A stretch of 57,098 nt of DNA from JAMIFN01 sp035906235 (lineage in GTDB: Bacteria > Pseudomonadota > Gammaproteobacteria > Burkholderiales > Burkholderiaceae_C). The stretch is from contig JAMIFN010000036.1 of NCBI GenBank assembly GCA_035906235.1, positions 1-57,098 of the forward strand, written 5' to 3'. A program made the translations under genes and the position numbers. Below, piece after piece: positions 50,772 to 57,098 of the stretch (its first letter is position 1; each line of letters begins with the position of its first letter). Below the pieces are notes generated by a model. That model was not told the origin of the DNA. It was given only the letters and a program-made list of their open reading frames with translations, and ran no database searches.

Positions 50772-52249
50772 ACGGCTTTGCCCCGCGCTTGCGGTGGGTT
50801 GGCGGCGAAGTATTGCGTAATGCCGCGCATCAGGCCATCGGCTAGGCGCTCTTGATAGCGTTCGGAGCGCAAGTTTTGCTCTTCTTCAGGGTTGCTGATA
50901 AAGGCCGTTTCTACCAAAACGCTGGGGATTTCTGGTGCTTTCAAGACGGCAAAACTGGCTTGCTCTACCTTGGGTTTGTGCAGTTTGGCAAAGCTGCCGA
51001 TAGCGCCCAGCATATGGTGGCCGAGTTTGAGGCTATCGCGGATTTGCGCGCTCACGCTCATGGCGGCCAAGATGTTCTGCACGCTTTTATCGGCTTTGAT
51101 GTTGAGGCCGCCAATAGCATCAGCTTGGTTTTGTGTGCCCGCCAGCCAGCGGGCGGCGGCGCTAGAGCCCCCGCGTTCGCTCAGCGCAAAAACGCTGGCG
51201 CCACGGGCGGCTGGCGTGGTAAAGGCATCAGCGTGGATGCTGATGAATAAATCGGCGCCTACGCTGCGGGCTTTTTCCACGCGCTTGCCCAGCGGTACAA
51301 AATAATCTCCGTCGCGCGTTAGATAGGCTCGCATCGGGTTGCCGCCAGCGCTGGCGTTATTGATGCGCGCCTCTAGGCGGCGCGCGATTTGCAGCACGAT
51401 GTCTTTCTCGCGCGTGCCCGCTGGCCCTATGGCGCCCGGATCCTCACCGCCATGACCTGGGTCTAGCGCCACAATGATCAGGCGTTGCGCACCTTTGCCG
51501 CCTTGTCCGCCTTTGTTGTTTTGTGTCACCCGTGGCGGCTCGGCTCCGGGTTCAGGCGTTTTGCGCGCGGCAGGCATTTTTGCTGGGGCTTGCTGCGCAC
51601 TTTGCATATTTTTTTCGCGCAAAAAATCACTGAGCAAATCGCCTTGGCGCTCGACCGGGCTGGGGGTGTAACGCGGGGTGGCCTCGCTGTGTTTTTGCTG
51701 CGCCAGCAGGCGGGCAATTTCATCGCCCAGCTGCGCTTGGCTCACCTGGGGCGTTTTTTCCTCAGCGTAACTGGCCACCAGCGCCTCCAGCGGGTCTGCA
51801 GCCTGTGTGGGGTAGAGGTCAAGCACCAAGCGGTTGCCATAGGCCGCGACTGGGGGCAGGGTAAAAACTTGGGGTTTGACGGCTTGTTTTAAATCCAGCA
51901 CCAAGCGCACCACGCCAGGGCGGTTTTGCCCCACGCGCACCTTGCTGATATAGGGGTCATCGCTGCGCACGCGCCCCACAATGTCTTGCAGCTTGGCGTC
52001 TAGCTCTAGCCCCAAAATATCGACAATCACGCGGGGCGGGTTATTCAGCACATCTTGCGTGAAGTTCAGCAGGCTATCGCTTTCTATGGTCAGGCGCGTG
52101 TACTCCTCGGCTGGCCATAGGCGCACGGCGACGATGCTGGCGCCCCAAGCGATTTGCGCCTGCCCCAAAAGCAGGCTGAGCGCGCCCCAGCGCAGCACGC
52201 TGCGGCGCTGCATGTGGGTTGAATCGGCGTTGTATAGCTTATCTTTCAT
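50768..52249 (-). CDS. amiC: N-acetylmuramoyl-L-alanine amidase AmiC, Tat-exported
   Basis: 493 residues from the ATG at 52249, which lies inside the tail of tsaE; the longer open frame is out of keeping with the family. The N-terminus carries a twin-arginine signal (MQRRSVLRWGALSLLLGQAQ), as for E. coli AmiA and AmiC. An AMIN domain (about 45-150) for septal targeting is followed by a Gln/Pro-rich linker and an Amidase_3 domain with zinc ligands in LDPGHGGEDPGA, REKDIVLQIA, SIHADAF and VETAFISNPEEE. It cuts the stem peptide from MurNAc during cell separation. Upstream tsaE overlaps it by 11 bp; eamA follows with ATGA overlap. Confidence 0.94.
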   Translation of the reverse strand: MKDKLYNADSTHMQRRSVLRWGALSLLLGQAQIAWGASIVAVRLWPAEEYTRLTIESDSLLNFTQDVLNNPPRVIVDILGLELDAKLQDIVGRVRSDDPYISKVRVGQNRPGVVRLVLDLKQAVKPQVFTLPPVAAYGNRLVLDLYPTQAADPLEALVASYAEEKTPQVSQAQLGDEIARLLAQQKHSEATPRYTPSPVERQGDLLSDFLREKNMQSAQQAPAKMPAARKTPEPGAEPPRVTQNNKGGQGGKGAQRLIIVALDPGHGGEDPGAIGPAGTREKDIVLQIARRLEARINNASAGGNPMRAYLTRDGDYFVPLGKRVEKARSVGADLFISIHADAFTTPAARGASVFALSERGGSSAAARWLAGTQNQADAIGGLNIKADKSVQNILAAMSVSAQIRDSLKLGHHMLGAIGSFAKLHKPKVEQASFAVLKAPEIPSVLVETAFISNPEEEQNLRSERYQERLADGLMRGITQYFAANPPQARGKAV

Positions 52250-52769
52250 GCTCTGAATTTCGCAGCAATTGTAGTCCAGCAGGGCTGCCTGCCTGCAGGC
52301 TGATCTGGCGCAGATCATCGGTGCCCAGCACCCACTGCATCTGCAAGTCATAGCGCACCAGGCCCGCAGGCATTTGCTCCGGCCACTCCACCAAGCGCAA
52401 GCCGGCATTGCTAAAAATATCGCGAAAACCCGCATCCTCCCATTCCTCAGCGCTGCCTAGGCGATAAAAATCAAAATGCCAGATGCCAAATGCCGCAGCT
52501 TCGTAGCTCTCCACGATGGCGTAACTGGGGCTTTTGATGCGCCCGTCTATGCCCAGCGCCCGCAGCAAATAGCGCACCAGCGTGGTTTTGCCCGCGCCCA
52601 AATCGCCTTGCAAACTGATGCTGATGCCGCCCGTGCAGGGCAGCAGTTGTTGCAGCGCCTGCGCCAGTTGCGCGGCAAAGTGCTCGGTGTCGGCTTCGTT
52701 GTGCCAAGTAGTTTGGTAAGTGGCTGGGGCAGTGACGGGGTTAGCAGCTGGATCAATAGGCTCGCTCAT
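52239..52769 (-). CDS. tsaE: tRNA t6A biosynthesis ATPase TsaE
   Basis: 176 residues, the P-loop ATPase partner of TsaB and TsaD in making N6-threonylcarbamoyladenosine at position 37 of ANN-decoding tRNAs. Walker A is GDLGAGKTTLVRYLLRALGI; the SPSYAIVESYEAAAF and WHFDFYRLGSAEEWEDAGF blocks are diagnostic. It precedes amiC with an 11-bp overlap, a conserved order. mutS is divergent, 113 bp away. Confidence 0.96.
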   Translation of the reverse strand: MSEPIDPAANPVTAPATYQTTWHNEADTEHFAAQLAQALQQLLPCTGGISISLQGDLGAGKTTLVRYLLRALGIDGRIKSPSYAIVESYEAAAFGIWHFDFYRLGSAEEWEDAGFRDIFSNAGLRLVEWPEQMPAGLVRYDLQMQWVLGTDDLRQISLQAGSPAGLQLLRNSEHER

Positions 52770-52882
52770 GGCTTTTGGCGCGTTCTTAGGGGCAGGCGTG
52801 GAATCAAGGGCGTATTGTCAGGCATTCATTCCGGGGCGGTAGGCTTCTACAATGCCCGCTTTGCCTTTACCCTTACGCGCCC

Positions 52883-55492
52883 ATGTCTGCCACCAGCCCC
52901 GATTTGTCTGCCCACACGCCCATGATGGCTCAGTATTTGGGCATCAAGGCCGAGTACCCAGACACCCTGGTGTTCTACCGCATGGGCGATTTTTACGAGC
53001 TGTTTTTTGCCGATGCCATCCAAGCCGCGCGGCTCTTGGGCATCACCCTGACCACGCGCGGGCAGTCGGCGGGGCGGCCCATAGAGATGGCAGGCGTGCC
53101 CTTCCACGCTGCCGATGCGTATTTAGCCAAGCTGATTGCGCTGGGCGAATCGGTGGCCATTTGCGAACAAGTGGGCGAGGTGGGCGCAAGCAAAGGCCCG
53201 GTCGAACGCAAAGTGGTGCGCGTGATCACGCCCGGCACCCTGACCGACGCCGCGCTGATAGGCGACAAACGCAGCTCTACCCTGCTGGCGCTGCAGCAAG
53301 CGCCGCGCAATCGCTTAGGCCTGGCTTGGCTGGTGCTGAGCCAGGGCACGGTGCATCTGGCCGAATGCAGCGGCGAAGAGCTGCCCACTTGGCTGGCACG
53401 CATTGCGCCCAGCGAATTGGTCTATGCCAGCGACATTACCCCTGCGCTAGAAAATCAACTGGCGCAGGCCAAGCAGCAGGCGGGTTTTGCGCTGGCGCTG
53501 CGCCCTGCCTACCAATTTGATGCCGCGCTGGGGCTGAACAATTTATGCCAACGCCTAGGCACGCAAAGCCTGCACGCCTTTGGCGCGCAAGACCTGCCCG
53601 CCGCCCACGCTGCTGCCAGCGCCCTGCTGCTGTATGCCGAGCACACGCAGGGCCAGGCCTTGGCCTATCTGGATGGCGTGCGTGCCGAGCGCAGCGACAG
53701 CGTGGTGCAACTGCCCCTAGCCACGCGGCGCAATTTAGAGCTAACGCAAACTTTGAACGGCGAAGACGGCCCCACCCTGCTCAGCCTGCTCGACACCTGC
53801 ATGACAGGCATGGGCAGCCGCCTATTGAAGAGCTGGCTGTTAGAGCCGCCACGCGAGCGCACCCTTGCCAGCGAGCGCCTAGATGCCATAGACGCACTGC
53901 GCCAGGGCGATACGGCTGCCGCCCTGCGCGAGCATTTGCGTGGCATCAACGATGTGGAACGCCTTTCCGCCCGCATCGGCCTGCAACAAATCCGCCCCCG
54001 TGAGCTGCTGGCGCTCTTGCAATCGCTACAAAAAACAGAGCTACTCAGTCAGGTTTTACGGCAAAAAACGTCAGAAACATGCCTAAAAACGCTCGCATTA
54101 GAGCCGCCGCCCGCTTGCTTGGCGCTGCTGCAAGCGGCCATAGCACCTGAAGCGGCCGCGAATGTACGCGATGGCGGTGTGATAGCCAGCGGACTAGATG
54201 CTGAGCTAGACGAGCTGCGCGCCATCAGCAGCAATGCCGATGCCTTTTTGCTGGCCTTAGAAGCCCAAGAAAGGCAGGCCACGGGCATTGCCAATCTGAA
54301 AGTGCAGTTCAATAAAGTACACGGCTTTTATATCGAAATCAGCCAAGGCCAGCTGGCCCATGTGCCCGAGCACTACCGCCGCCGCCAAACCCTGAAAAAC
54401 GCCGAACGCTTTATCACGCCCGAACTCAAAGCCTTTGAAGACAAAGCCCTGTCTGCCCAAGAGCGCGCCCTGGCACGCGAAAAATGGCTGTACGAACAAT
54501 TGCTGGCGCAACTGCAGCCCTTTGTGCCGCCCTTGGCTGCCATCGCCCGCAGTTTGGCGCAGCTCGATGTGCTGTGCGCCCTGGCTGAACGCGCGCTCAC
54601 CCTAGGCTGGTGCCGCCCCAGTTTTAGCGCCGAAGTCGGCATTTATATCGACGCAGGCCGCCACCCCGTGGTGCAAGCGCGGCTGGCCGAAACCAACCGA
54701 GGCGATTTTTTCGCCAACGACTGCAACCTAGGCGGAAAACAGCGCTTTACTCTGATTACCGGCCCCAATATGGGCGGTAAATCCACCTATATGCGCCAAG
54801 TGGCGCTGATTGCGCTCTTGGCCTGCATGGGCAGCTTTGTGCCCGCTGCCGCCTGCCGCATAGGGCCGATTGATGCCATCCACACCCGCATCGGCGCGGC
54901 TGACGATTTGGCCAATGCGCAATCGACCTTTATGCTGGAAATGGTGGAAGCCGCGCACATCTTGCGCCACGCCAGCGAACAATCGCTGGTGCTGATGGAC
55001 GAGATAGGCCGTGGCACATCCACCGAAGACGGCCTGGCCTTGGCCAGCGCCATTGCCACGCATCTGCACCACAAAGTGCAGGCACTCACCCTATTTGCCA
55101 CGCATTATTTTGAGCTGACCGAGCTGCCCGCCAGCTGCGCGCAGATGCGCAACTACCACTTCAGCGCCGTGCAGCAGGGCAAAGGCATCACCTTTTTGCA
55201 CGAGCTGCAAGCCGGCCCCGCCGACCGCAGCCACGGCGTAGCGGTGGCGCAATTGGCGGGCGTGCCCGCAGCCGTTATCAAGCAAGCGCAAAACACCCTA
55301 GGCCAATTACAAAACCGCCGCCAAGACGCTGCGCCGCAGGTCGATTTATTTATGGCAGCCCACGCTGAAGATGCAGCGCAAACCCTGCCCAGCGCCGCCG
55401 AAGCTGCGCTTGCCGCCATCAACCCCGACGCGCTTAGCCCGCGCGAGGCGCTGGATGCGCTGTATCAAATTAAGAAGTTGCTGGGTTCTTGA
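52883..55492 (+). CDS. mutS: DNA mismatch-repair protein MutS with an in-frame repeat
   Basis: 869 residues. The mismatch-reading Phe-x-Glu is in FYRMGDFYELFF (Phe37, Glu39). The ATPase has Walker A GPNMGGKSTYMRQ (627 onward) and Walker B LVLMDEIGRGTSTEDG, and the helix-turn-helix dimerisation end is AGVPAAVIKQAQNTLGQL. Between RPREL and VRDGG in the core domain, residues about 381-405 (KTELLSQVLRQKTSETCLKT) are a direct translation of the dispersed repeat at 54024-54095. The distance between the two flanking motifs is about the same as in E. coli MutS as I recall it, so the repeat seems to have replaced rather than lengthened the segment. The key residues are intact, so the protein is probably active. 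Confidence 0.96.
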   Translation: MSATSPDLSAHTPMMAQYLGIKAEYPDTLVFYRMGDFYELFFADAIQAARLLGITLTTRGQSAGRPIEMAGVPFHAADAYLAKLIALGESVAICEQVGEVGASKGPVERKVVRVITPGTLTDAALIGDKRSSTLLALQQAPRNRLGLAWLVLSQGTVHLAECSGEELPTWLARIAPSELVYASDITPALENQLAQAKQQAGFALALRPAYQFDAALGLNNLCQRLGTQSLHAFGAQDLPAAHAAASALLLYAEHTQGQALAYLDGVRAERSDSVVQLPLATRRNLELTQTLNGEDGPTLLSLLDTCMTGMGSRLLKSWLLEPPRERTLASERLDAIDALRQGDTAAALREHLRGINDVERLSARIGLQQIRPRELLALLQSLQKTELLSQVLRQKTSETCLKTLALEPPPACLALLQAAIAPEAAANVRDGGVIASGLDAELDELRAISSNADAFLLALEAQERQATGIANLKVQFNKVHGFYIEISQGQLAHVPEHYRRRQTLKNAERFITPELKAFEDKALSAQERALAREKWLYEQLLAQLQPFVPPLAAIARSLAQLDVLCALAERALTLGWCRPSFSAEVGIYIDAGRHPVVQARLAETNRGDFFANDCNLGGKQRFTLITGPNMGGKSTYMRQVALIALLACMGSFVPAAACRIGPIDAIHTRIGAADDLANAQSTFMLEMVEAAHILRHASEQSLVLMDEIGRGTSTEDGLALASAIATHLHHKVQALTLFATHYFELTELPASCAQMRNYHFSAVQQGKGITFLHELQAGPADRSHGVAVAQLAGVPAAVIKQAQNTLGQLQNRRQDAAPQVDLFMAAHAEDAAQTLPSAAEAALAAINPDALSPREALDALYQIKKLLGS
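54024..54095 (+). repeat. Dispersed AGGCAGG-family repeat, copy 13, inside mutS
   Basis: Reads CTACAAAAAACAGAGCTACT, then CAGTCAGG, TTTTACGGCAAAAAA, and an A-rich tail with AACATGCCTAAAAACGC. The family order is preserved and the frame stays open. The same reading frame of other copies also lacks stops: the leader of trpD would read RELLRQVFRPKTPK. Confidence 0.8.
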
Positions 55493-55625
55493 GTTTTTGT
55501 GCGGTGGCTTGCTGCATTGGGGCAATGGACTGCACTTGCAGTTCAAACAGCGGCTGTAATTCGCCCACCAAACCCAGCACTTGCGCCACGCGCACCAAGG
55601 TGTCTAGCGTGCATAGCTCGCAATC
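55470..55625 (-). pseudogene. Remnant of an XRE/HTH-type regulator, C-terminal part
   Basis: A 51-codon minus-strand frame ends TAA at 55470, overlapping the last bases of mutS. It reads LDTLVRVAQVLGLVGELQPL, then FELQVQSIAPMQQATAQKL. This resembles the C-terminal part of short XRE-family regulators of the HipB type, where DTLLR(V/I)AQVLG follows the helix-turn-helix. Upstream there is an in-frame TGA and then a dispersed repeat (copy 14), so the DNA-binding half is gone. It could be the debris of a HipAB-like module next to the integron. Assignment is by pattern only. Confidence 0.5.
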
Positions 55626-55644
55626 TCATTTTTCGGTGCTAAAT

Positions 55645-55698
55645 CCGAATCTTAGGCCGTAAAAACTGCCTGAGTAGCTCACTTTTTTGATGCAATTC
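55645..55698 (-). repeat. Dispersed AGGCAGG-family repeat, copy 14
   Basis: Minus-strand reading AGTGAGCTACTCAGGCAG then TTTTTACGGCCTAAGAT. It lies between the mutS/regulator-remnant end and the integron integrase gene and marks the left border of the integron platform. Confidence 0.8.
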
Positions 55699-55706
55699 AG
55701 GGGGGT

Positions 55707-56732
55707 TCACAAAGCATCTAGTGGGCTGAGTATGCCGCGCCCGCCCTTGTTGAGCACATGGGTATAAATCATCGTTGTGCTTACATCCGCATGTCCTAGA
55801 AGCTCTTGCACCGTGCGAATGTCGTAGCCCGATTGCAGCAAATGCGTGGCAAACGAATGCCGCAGCACATGAGGCGAGACGGGCTTGGCAATCTGCGTTC
55901 GCCGCGCCGCCTCGCGTACTGCCCGCTGCACCGATTCGGGGTAAATGTGGTGCCGCCGCTCCAGCATCTCACCCGTATGCGGGTCGGGGCGTGGGTCTTG
56001 CGAACGCACGGGCGAAGGAAAAACCCATTGCCACGCCCAGCTTTTGTCGGCATGGGGGTACTTCACAGCTAGAGCATGCGGCAAATTGACCCCTGCCACG
56101 CCAGCGGCCAAATCCTTCTCGTGTAGCGCCCGTGCTTTAGCCAACTGCGCTTGCAGCGGCGCAATCAGGTTCTCGGGCAGCACCGTTATGCGGTCTTTAT
56201 TGCCCTTGCCCTCGCGCACGATGATCTCGCGCCTAGCAAACTCCACATCCTTCACGCGCAGGCGCAAGGCTTCCATCAAGCGCATACCCGTGCCGTACAG
56301 CAATTGCGCCACCAGCCCAGCAGTGCCATCTATGTGCAGCAGCAGCTCGCGCACCTCGCTGGGGGTTAGTACCACGGGCAAGCGCTGGGGGCGCTTGGCC
56401 TGCACGATCTCATCCAGCCAAGGCAACTCTATGCCCAGCACTTGCTTGTATAAATACAGCAATGCGGCCTTCGCCTGATTTTGGGTAGAAGCCGAAACCT
56501 GCCTATCCACCGCCAAATGGCTCAAAAATGTTTCTACCTCTGCCGCCCCCATGTCTTGCGGGTGGCGCTTATCGTGGAACAAAATAAAGCGCCGCGCCCA
56601 GTCAATGTAGGCTTCTTCGGTGCGAATACTGTAATGCCGCGTGCGCAGATGGGTGCGCATACGCTCCAACAACTTGGGCTGGCGCTGCGCGTCGGTGGGC
56701 TGCGCTGCGTTGGATGCGGGGATATTTTCCAT
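55707..56732 (-). CDS. intI: Integron integrase IntI
   Basis: 341 residues, a tyrosine recombinase. Catalytic residues: Arg151 (GTGMRLMEAL), Lys near 176-179 (REGKGNKDR), His288 and Arg291 (SPHVLRHSFATHLL), His314 and Tyr323 (LLGHADVSTTMIYTHVL). What makes it an integron integrase is the extra block before the C-terminal box, residues about 218-262 (HALAVKYPHADKSWAWQWVF then a basic RRHHIYPESVQR), and the end NKGGRGILSPLDAL. These match the IntI family closely and are absent from XerC/D. It inserts gene cassettes at attI, which should lie upstream of the gene, and an attI-like core and a cassette gene are found there. All catalytic residues are intact. Confidence 0.93.
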   Translation of the reverse strand: MENIPASNAAQPTDAQRQPKLLERMRTHLRTRHYSIRTEEAYIDWARRFILFHDKRHPQDMGAAEVETFLSHLAVDRQVSASTQNQAKAALLYLYKQVLGIELPWLDEIVQAKRPQRLPVVLTPSEVRELLLHIDGTAGLVAQLLYGTGMRLMEALRLRVKDVEFARREIIVREGKGNKDRITVLPENLIAPLQAQLAKARALHEKDLAAGVAGVNLPHALAVKYPHADKSWAWQWVFPSPVRSQDPRPDPHTGEMLERRHHIYPESVQRAVREAARRTQIAKPVSPHVLRHSFATHLLQSGYDIRTVQELLGHADVSTTMIYTHVLNKGGRGILSPLDAL

Positions 56733-56741
56733 CCGCCAAAT

Positions 56742-56757
56742 TTTAGGTTTGCCTAAA
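56742..56757. promoter_or_regulatory. Perfect palindrome upstream of intI
   Basis: TTTAGG-TTTG-CCTAAA lies 10 bp upstream of the intI start codon. It overlaps the likely untranslated leader and could be a repressor site or an IntI-binding half-site, since CCTAAA resembles the core box of attI. No LexA-type CTGT-N8-ACAG site, which controls intI in many integrons, is visible in 56733-56886. Confidence 0.4.
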
Positions 56758-56779
56758 TAGCAGTGCTATGCGGGTTTTC

Positions 56780-56857
56780 TTGGGAGGGGGTGATGAAGAA
56801 AGCTTGCGTTATGATGCACCCAACAGGCGGTTCTTTGTCGCCTAATTCTAGTTAGGT
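56780..56857 (+). other. attI-like recombination site
   Basis: The right end holds a perfect 7-bp core GTTAGGT (56851-56857, consensus GTTRRRY) facing an inverted GCCTAAT (56840-56846), separated by TCTA. This is the simple-site layout IntI uses, and the GTCGCC run just ahead resembles that before the core of class 1 attI. It lies between intI and the first cassette gene, on the correct side. Crossover should fall between G56851 and T56852. The left limit is approximate. A TATGAT (56810-56815) may be the -10 box of a cassette promoter, but no good -35 pairs with it. Confidence 0.72.
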
Positions 56858-56886
56858 TTTAACACACTGCCCAAAGGAGGGTACAA

Positions 56887-57098
56887 ATGAGCGAAGCACA
56901 GTCAACTACACAAAACAACTGGTTCTATGAGGAGAATGGGCAGAGAAAAGGTCCTGTCTCAGAAAACGAGATGGTTCAATTCATAAAATCCTCCGTTATT
57001 TCTCACGGCACCTCCGTATGGAAGCAAGGATTTCCGGATTGGTTAAAAGTTGAAAATACTGACTTACGTGTTCACCTTGACAATAGTGCACCACCCCC
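56887..57098 (+). CDS. First integron cassette gene: GYF_2 (DUF4339) protein, cut by window edge
   Basis: 70 codons are visible from the ATG at 56887, preceded by a strong AAAGGAGG ribosome-binding site. The reading NWFYEENGQRKGPVSENEMV, then QFIKSSVISHGTSVWKQGFP and DWLKVENTDL, is a GYF_2/DUF4339 domain (pattern W-[YF]-Y...NG..GP.S..E, then T-x-VW..G...W). Such domains usually sit at the N-terminus of small membrane proteins, and their function is unknown; peptide binding is inferred. The codon use is more A/T-rich than the chromosomal genes, as expected for a captured cassette. It begins 30 bp after the attI core, so it is the first cassette. Its attC lies beyond the window. Confidence 0.8.
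   Translation, partial: MSEAQSTTQNNWFYEENGQRKGPVSENEMVQFIKSSVISHGTSVWKQGFPDWLKVENTDLRVHLDNSAPP

Noticed and set aside
52250..52435. 62-codon N-terminal extension of amiC
   Set aside because: It lies wholly inside tsaE in another frame; the twin-arginine signal at the inner start explains export.
1..57098. tRNA, rRNA and CRISPR arrays
   Set aside because: No T-loop pattern (GGTTCGAATCC type) in a cloverleaf context, no rRNA signature and no regularly spaced direct repeats were seen by eye; a covariance-model scan would be decisive.

Overview
The window is a stretch of chromosome from a betaproteobacterium, most likely in the Burkholderiales and close to the Comamonadaceae. The grounds are the protein signatures (RpoA, SecY, GyrA, AmgK, LptD), the conserved runs gph-ubiG-ompA-gyrA-serC-pheA-tyrA and amgK/lptD-surA, and a dispersed intergenic repeat similar in style to those I know from that family. 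I cannot name a species. No rRNA, tRNA or CRISPR array was seen.

Layout, left to right. (1) 1-200: right end of an IS256-family insertion sequence, then a small MITE-like element. (2) 0.5-2.6 kb: phoH, an ArsC/Spx-like reductase and a small membrane protein. (3) 2.6-11.7 kb, minus strand: the complete spc-alpha ribosomal protein operon, rplN to rplQ, including secY, infA, rpmJ and rpoA. It is read from a promoter that faces kup. (4) 12-24 kb: kup, purC, a start-less copy of the ArsC-like gene, alr, a YqaE/Pmp3 peptide, the efflux pair macA-macB, gpx, a pheS without pheT, and a carboxylesterase. (5) 24-41 kb: trpD, a DUF445 protein, amgK divergent from lptD-surA, birA, a small membrane-anchored protein, ruvB, rdgB-hemW, trpC, lplT, secB, grxC, gph-ubiG. 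(6) 41-49 kb: ompA, gyrA, serC, pheA, tyrA. (7) 48.6-55.5 kb: a secreted barnase-type ribonuclease with its barstar inhibitor, eamA, amiC, tsaE and mutS. (8) 55.5-57.1 kb: an HTH-regulator remnant, an integron integrase (intI), an attI-like site, and the first cassette gene (GYF_2/DUF4339), cut by the window edge.

The most striking global feature is a family of repeats of about 60-75 bp (core GAGCTGCTCAGGCAGG, then TTTTACGGCCT). At least 14 copies or fragments are visible. Many sit where normally linked genes have come apart (phoH/ybeY, pheS/pheT, trpG/trpD, amgK/murU, rdgB neighbours). One is translated in frame inside mutS, one has become a hairpin in the rpsD leader, and several abut start codons. 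Further items worth follow-up are the natural Leu at GyrA position 83, the ArsC-gene segmental duplication with a lost start codon, the RNase-barstar pair, and the integron platform whose cassette array begins at the right edge of the window.

Functionally most genes are housekeeping: translation and transcription, cell-envelope building and recycling (alr, amgK, lptD, surA, amiC, ompA, lplT), aromatic and serine biosynthesis (serC, pheA, tyrA, trpC, trpD), purine synthesis, and DNA maintenance (gyrA, ruvB, mutS, rdgB). The accessory material is at the two ends, with the IS256 remnant on the left and the integron on the right.
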